DNA from: Goniomonas avonlea
Taxonomy: Eukaryota > Cryptophyceae > Goniomonadida > Goniomonadaceae
Assembly (NCBI GenBank): GCA_003573635.1
Contig: QUTJ01031277.1
Coordinates: 1 to 10,635, forward strand
Length of the DNA stretch: 10,635 nt
Direction: 5' to 3'
Under the pieces are notes generated by a model. It ran no database searches, was not told the DNA's origin, and was given only the letters and a program-made list of their open reading frames with translations. Every line of letters begins with the position of its first letter. Positions within the stretch are counted from its first letter, which is position 1. This document shows, piece by piece, positions 6,979-10,635 of this stretch. The translations under genes were made by a program, and so were the position numbers.

Positions 6979-7561
6979 GGTTAGTTATTGTCTGACCCGT
7001 GTCTTCGCTGTCGCGCAGTCAACAGTGGGTTGACTCTGGCTGGAAGCACTGATATGATTGGCGGTGTGTGCGGGCCGCGTGTGTCCTGCCAAGGGCCAAC
7101 GGTCGAGCCGTCAGAATTCGCACGAGGCAAGTGAGAGAGCGAGCATGCTGTTCTCCGCTTGACAGAAGGAGAACTGGGTGATTCTTGAGTGTTTGGCAGG
7201 GAGGACCCGTTTGTGCCGTGTTACGTGGTGCGGACGGGATCAAGTGTGCGCGAATGCGAGAATTTGTCGGCTGGTTCTTGATATATCAAGTTTGCCATAT
7301 CGCCCGGCTATGCTCTCGAACGGTGCATTCGACGACAGAACAGAGACAGAGAGCAGAGAGGCCGGAGTATGTGTGCACAAAGGACATAAGCACAGAGACA
7401 CAGAGCATGTGTGAGCGACCACTGTGACACAGGAAAGATCTGCACATTCAACGACAGAAGCACAGCTCTCTCTCCGTCTCCCCCCCGCCTCTCGCTCCAC
7501 TCCTGTTCTGTTGACTCTGTGCAAGGAGGCCAAGCGTACATTCATTCTAAGCAATCAAAGT
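6979..7561. other. convergent spacer between the RBCC-FN3 and CBM48 genes
   Basis: No coding exon or known RNA was recognised. The stretch has purine-rich CAGAGACAGAGAG-type simple sequence (about 7335-7410), a pyrimidine-rich tract (about 7465-7500) and a short direct repeat CATTCnACGACAGAA (7326-7340 and 7446-7460). It should contain both 3' ends of the converging transcripts; no clear polyadenylation signal stands out. Confidence 0.5.
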
Positions 7562-8179
7562 TCAACTGTGGCTTGCATCATCATGAGTTCCACCGAGCAG
7601 ACACCGATTCGGGTACCAATGAGACACTGCGCAAGAGTCCACAAAAACAACATTGCTGACGTTTCCGTCTGGATCAACAAACTTTGAACTCTCCGGGTCA
7701 CACGACCTGCAGAGGATCCGGTGAGTGCCTGAGACACCCCAAGTGAGTTCTCACCAAACATCGTCCACAATGAGCTTGAAGAAATGTTTTCCTGGTGGCA
7801 GCTGCCGAGCTCATAAGAATGGCTTTAACATGCCAAGAAAGTACCTGAATTACTGCGGACCATTGATGGTGATCCTTCGCAATTGGTTCAAGTCGAATCT
7901 GCGGTTGTGAATATTTTTCTGAGGGGCTGGCTGGATCTCTACCTTGAGTGACCAATCGTTGAACGAACCCGCCACATACACACTCTGGTTGGTTGTGTTA
8001 GTATTGTATGCAATAGACTCAGTGGCAGGAAATGCCGAATCAGATGATGGCTTACCTCAGCTGGTCCGTGCCAGGTGAATTCAATTGGGACACAACTCTG
8101 AATATCGTTCAGAGCAGTGTCAGGTACTCGCCCACACCGTTTTCCGTTCCACAATCTTTGTAACACGTTCATGCTCCAT
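7562..8179 (-). CDS. small AMPK-beta-type glycogen-binding (CBM48) protein
   Basis: Minus-strand exons in coding order: 8179-8138, 8097-8056, 7984-7943, 7898-7845, 7801-7755, 7706-7562; 123 aa. Introns are 40, 71, 44, 43 and 48 nt, GT-AG; the 71-nt one has a perfect TACTAAC branch site. Joining the exons yields an almost complete carbohydrate-binding module 48: VPIEFTWHGPAE, SVYVAGSFNDW, IRLEPIAKDHHQWSAVIQ, LPPGKHFFKLIVDDVW and DPDGNVSNVVFV in the family order. Residues that contact alpha-glucan in AMPK beta subunits have counterparts here: the Trp of SFNDW, Lys of FFK, Trp of DDVW and Asn of DGN. The family binds glycogen or starch and in AMPK beta tethers the kinase to it. No AMPK-beta C-terminal scaffold domain follows: the protein ends about 28 residues after the CBM. 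So it is a stand-alone CBM or has an uncertain 3' end. The start is uncertain too, because the frame stays open upstream of 8179 with an earlier ATG near 8437. Confidence 0.83.
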
Positions 8180-8591
8180 CCCGTCATCATGGTCTCGCTG
8201 CAGGTTTCGGACCTTTCGGTGCTGAGTGCTCTGAGGCCAGTACTTGTAATGTGTCGCCTCCCAGATCACGACCACCAGATTTCGGCCAAAATCTCGTGTG
8301 CAGATTGAGCACTTTGTGGTGACGGCGTTATGATATTTAATAACCTCCAAATAGCTCCTAATCACCTTTAATATGACAAAAAGTAGTAAATGCAAGCTTA
8401 TTCTTGTCAATTTCTTGAGCACCGACGACCCACACATTTTAATGACCGGATAATTCACCCTTTGGATCTGTGGAAATTTCAATTCTGTGGACTTGCCCCT
8501 TCGGCCTTGCTTCCCGCCCGAAAGCTAGCTAGCGAGGTGCACGATACCATATGCTTGGAACCTCGGCGACTTTTCGCCAAGAGACGTGCCA
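8180..8591. promoter_or_regulatory. AT-rich divergent spacer between the CBM48 and TPR-ankyrin-SET genes
   Basis: It separates two divergent start codons and presumably carries both promoters. 8325-8400 is the most AT-rich part (for example GATATTTAATAAC). Nearer the TPR gene are the palindrome GCTAGCTAGC (8524-8533) and a small hairpin. A minus-strand open frame through 8180-8482 is in frame with the CBM48 start, so part of this spacer could be additional 5' coding sequence. Confidence 0.45.
8564..8578 (+). other. small hairpin upstream of the TPR-ankyrin-SET start
   Basis: GGCGA and TCGCC flank a 4-nt loop, giving a 5-bp stem about 15 nt before the ATG at 8592, probably in the 5' UTR. It is short, and chance occurrence is likely. 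Confidence 0.25.
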
Positions 8592-10635
8592 ATGGCCGCG
8601 AAAGAGGTCCGCGGCGATATCTTCTTCGTTCATTGCAGCACATTCTTTTTGCGCGTGTTTTGACCTGAGAATTCTCTATGTTGTGTTTGATCTTGTCATC
8701 GTGTTACCCACCCCCCAACCACAGAGTGCCGTTGAATTCAAGAACAAGGGGAATGAGCTGTTCCGCGAGGAGAAGTTTGAGGAGGCCCTTGAGATGTACA
8801 ACAAAGCAGTGGAAAGCGATCCGACCGATGCTGTCTTTTATAGCAACCGATCCGCCTGCTTGATATCGCTCCAGAAGTACAAGGAAGCCCTCGCCGACTC
8901 GAAGCAGTGCATCAGGCTGCGCCCTGACTGGGCAAAGGGCTATTTTCGGAGGGCCACTGCGCTTCACAAGCTCTTCTATATGGTGGAATGCAAATCATGT
9001 GTGGCCTTCATGCCTTGCGTCTTGGTGTGAGCTGCTGACGATGATGCTAGGCTGCAAGAAAGGTTTGGAGCTGGAAGCCACAGCGGAACTGAAGGAGCTC
9101 AAAGACGCTGCCCACAACAAAGGTGGTTTGTTTCATGTATTCGAGCGCTGTATTAACAGTGCTGCAGTGGCATACTTGTTTTCCAACGCCTGCGATATTG
9201 ACTTCAAGATGGACAAGGCCCCGTTCCCCTCGTTCCGCTCAGTCTACAAGAACAAGCTGCCTGACAAGGACGTCCCTGTCGACGCGACGTTCCCCATGAG
9301 CAAGCGCACACTTTTGCACGTTGCCACCCTGTCCTCTCACGCAAAGCCTGCGGCGGAGCTGAAGAAGCGCGGGGCACGCGTGGACTTGGAGGACGTATTC
9401 GGCTTGACACCGCTGCATTATGCCGCACTGATTGACCACGACGGTTTCTCTCAGGCATTACCTTGGAACGCTGACGTCCAGCCGATCTCCTCGTCTCATC
9501 ACGCTACCCCGGCGGCCTTGCATCGCCTGCTGCAGTTCTACGATTGCCCGGCACCGGTGCCCGTGAGGTTCTGGGACGCCGAGTCCGGCAAGATCGAGAG
9601 CTTGGACAGACAGGCGCTTCTTGTTAAGGACAACGTCTTTTTGACTCAGCACCCTCAGGTAACCGAACCCTTGTGCGTACAGCTGGCTGTACGCTGACCT
9701 CGCTGCGCAGGTTGCGGAGTGCTACCTGAATCTCATGCTGTCAGCGATCACCGATGACTCCAAGTTGGACATGTCAGAGCGCGGCATGCGCATCATGAAG
9801 GCTGCCCACGACAGCGACGGCACAGAAAACATTGTTCTTGCTAAAATCAGCGACAAGTGCGCCTTTTCTCTTTGTCGTGGCGGTGTGGCGGTGGTAGTCG
9901 CTCTCCATCCGGTCCCGAGGCCAGACTACTGCCACAATCCGTCGCAATCCACTGGCGTGTATGCTGTCGCGCTCTCGTCCTCTTCAATAGCGAACCTCTT
10001 TCTGATCCAAATGCGACGATCCTGACTCTGGAGCATGATGGACCACCCTGTACCCAGACACCAACCGGCCTTCACAGACAACATCCTCCCCAATTCCAGA
10101 GCTAGGCCGATTGTGAGCTCACGTCCTTGGCAGGGTCGGGTTGGGAGTGTTTGCGGGACGGGCGTTCAAGGACGGAGACTACATCTGCAGTGTGATTGGC
10201 GTGTGCCGGGGGATGGACCGGGTGGACGACGTCCACATCAACCCTCACGCCTGGAAGGTGACCGCGCCCGTAGACAAGGCGGAGAGACAGAGAAGAGCGA
10301 GTGGAGCGTGGAGGGAAGGAATAGCGTGGGAAGTGGCGGACATAGTGTGGTGAGAACGAATGGTGCCGTGGGAACTAGGAGAGCGCCGTGAGTGCGCTGT
10401 ATTCAAGCGAGAGCGTGTTCACTATCCATTTGTAATCAATGACCAGAACATCTTCCGCAGATCACGTTCATTATCCATTTGTAATCAATGACTAGAACTC
10501 ACCCCAACTCGCCAGATTTTGCCTGATTTTGACTACCGGATCGACTGCTCGGAGTTCCGCTCGGCCGGCGCGTACGTGAACCACAGCGCGGCCCCCAACG
10601 CGGACACGACGCACACGCTGTGCCGCGGGGTGCCG
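8592..10635 (+). CDS. TPR-ankyrin-SET protein (putative lysine methyltransferase), 3' end cut by window
   Basis: Exons: 8592-8606, 8725-8998, 9051-9122, 9168-9658, 9711-9856, 10134-10257, 10516 to the window end; at least 414 aa. Three 34-residue TPRs (about 6-108) start with the pattern FKNKGNELF and YSNRSA. Aligned with HOP TPR1, the five carboxylate-clamp residues are present (Lys11, Asn15, Asn46, Lys76, Arg80), so binding of Hsp70/Hsp90 EEVD tails is predicted. A central ankyrin-like segment contains RTLLHVATLSSH and DVFGLTPLHYAAL. The SET domain begins GLGVFAGRAFKDGDYI (335-350) and reaches AGAYVNHSAAPNADTT (391-406), the NHSxxPN motif with Ala in the usual Cys place; the catalytic Tyr and any post-SET motif lie outside the window. 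The family methylates lysines; SMYD enzymes also pair SET with TPR-like helices and Hsp90, but with a different domain order and a MYND finger, not seen here. Weak points: the 15-nt first exon with its GTCCGC donor, and a 45-nt optional intron (9123-9167) that keeps the frame either way. Confidence 0.87.
9857..10133 (+). other. 277-nt intron at the start of the SET domain
   Basis: The donor GTGCGC follows the codons for LAKISD, and the acceptor TTGGCAG precedes GTCGGGTTGGGAG. The join gives LAKISDKVGLGVFA, which aligns with the equivalent strand of the small SET protein at 998-1743 (LAVASNDALGDSLIA). No convincing coding exon was found inside. Confidence 0.65.
10258..10515 (+). other. 258-nt intron within the SET domain
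   Basis: The donor GTGACC follows the codons for HAWK, and the acceptor CTCGCCAG precedes ILPDFDYRID. The first half is purine-rich. The second half carries a 33-nt direct repeat. The joined protein places the NHS motif about 60 residues after GLGVFA, short for a SET domain, so a further small exon inside cannot be excluded. Confidence 0.6.
10417..10498 (+). repeat. 33-nt direct repeat in a SET-gene intron
   Basis: 10417-10449 and 10466-10498 match except for two C/T differences. The 16-nt gap between them ends with CTTCCGCAG, an acceptor-like sequence. The core TATCCATTTGTAATCAATGA is much more AT-rich than the surrounding DNA. Confidence 0.85.

Noticed and set aside
8120-8482. Minus-strand 120-codon frame as a separate gene
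   Set aside because: Its downstream end is the first CBM48 exon plus unspliced intron. The upstream part is AT-rich and has no recognisable domain.
9991-10106. Possible extra exon in the TPR-ankyrin-SET gene, joinable in frame after 9856
   Set aside because: From this exon no available donor and acceptor pair reaches the SET frame without a stop or frame clash.
10113-10133. A 21-nt intron-like stretch (GTGAGC to GGCAG) that would link an open frame at 10037-10112 to the SET domain
   Set aside because: It is far shorter than the smallest intron placed here (40 nt). Joining 9856 directly to 10134 keeps frame and gives a SET start that aligns with the small SET protein.

Overview
The window is nuclear DNA of a eukaryote, most likely a gene-dense single-celled protist. 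The evidence is five protein-coding genes built from short exons joined by very small GT-AG introns, mostly 40-55 nt. Donors begin GTG in 21 of the 32 introns I placed, and one intron has a perfect TACTAAC branch site. There are no bacterial operon features. The Qc-SNARE resembles plant/algal/stramenopile SYP61-type proteins and the small SET protein has a style I associate with algae and oomycetes, so a SAR-type lineage is my guess; the sequence does not prove it. Position 111 is an unread base.

Layout: 1-997 is non-coding, with a pyrimidine-rich, partly duplicated stretch and a TATA-like site. 998-1743 (+) encodes a small SET/post-SET protein in 4 exons. 1744-2361 holds a degenerate tRNA-Lys-like (SINE-like) sequence, a palindrome/foldback and an ATG-less open frame. 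2362-3460 (-) is a complete 7-exon syntaxin-6/SYP61-type Qc-SNARE of 254 aa. A 154-bp divergent promoter (3461-3614) separates it from 3615-6978 (+), a 13-exon, 660-aa RING/B-box1/B-box2/coiled-coil/FN3 (TRIM-like) protein. 6979-7561 is a convergent spacer with simple repeats. 7562-8179 (-) is a 6-exon gene for a small AMPK-beta-type glycogen-binding (CBM48) protein, which simple ORF finding misses because its first three exons are 42 nt each. 8180-8591 is an AT-rich divergent spacer. 8592 to the window end (+) is a TPR-ankyrin-SET protein, cut by the window edge inside its SET domain.

The genes alternate in strand (+,-,+,-,+). They do not form an obvious pathway: two are lysine-methyltransferase-like, one is a predicted ubiquitin ligase scaffold, one acts in trans-Golgi/endosome membrane fusion and one binds alpha-glucan. 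The most notable points are a histidine at the SNARE zero layer, a full TRIM-like RBCC-FN3 architecture in what looks like a protist, a TPR carboxylate clamp (predicted Hsp70/Hsp90 docking) on an ankyrin-SET protein, and several recent-looking duplications that copy splice acceptors inside introns.

All exon structures were read by hand from splice signals, frame continuity and recognisable domains. They would be settled by RNA-seq.
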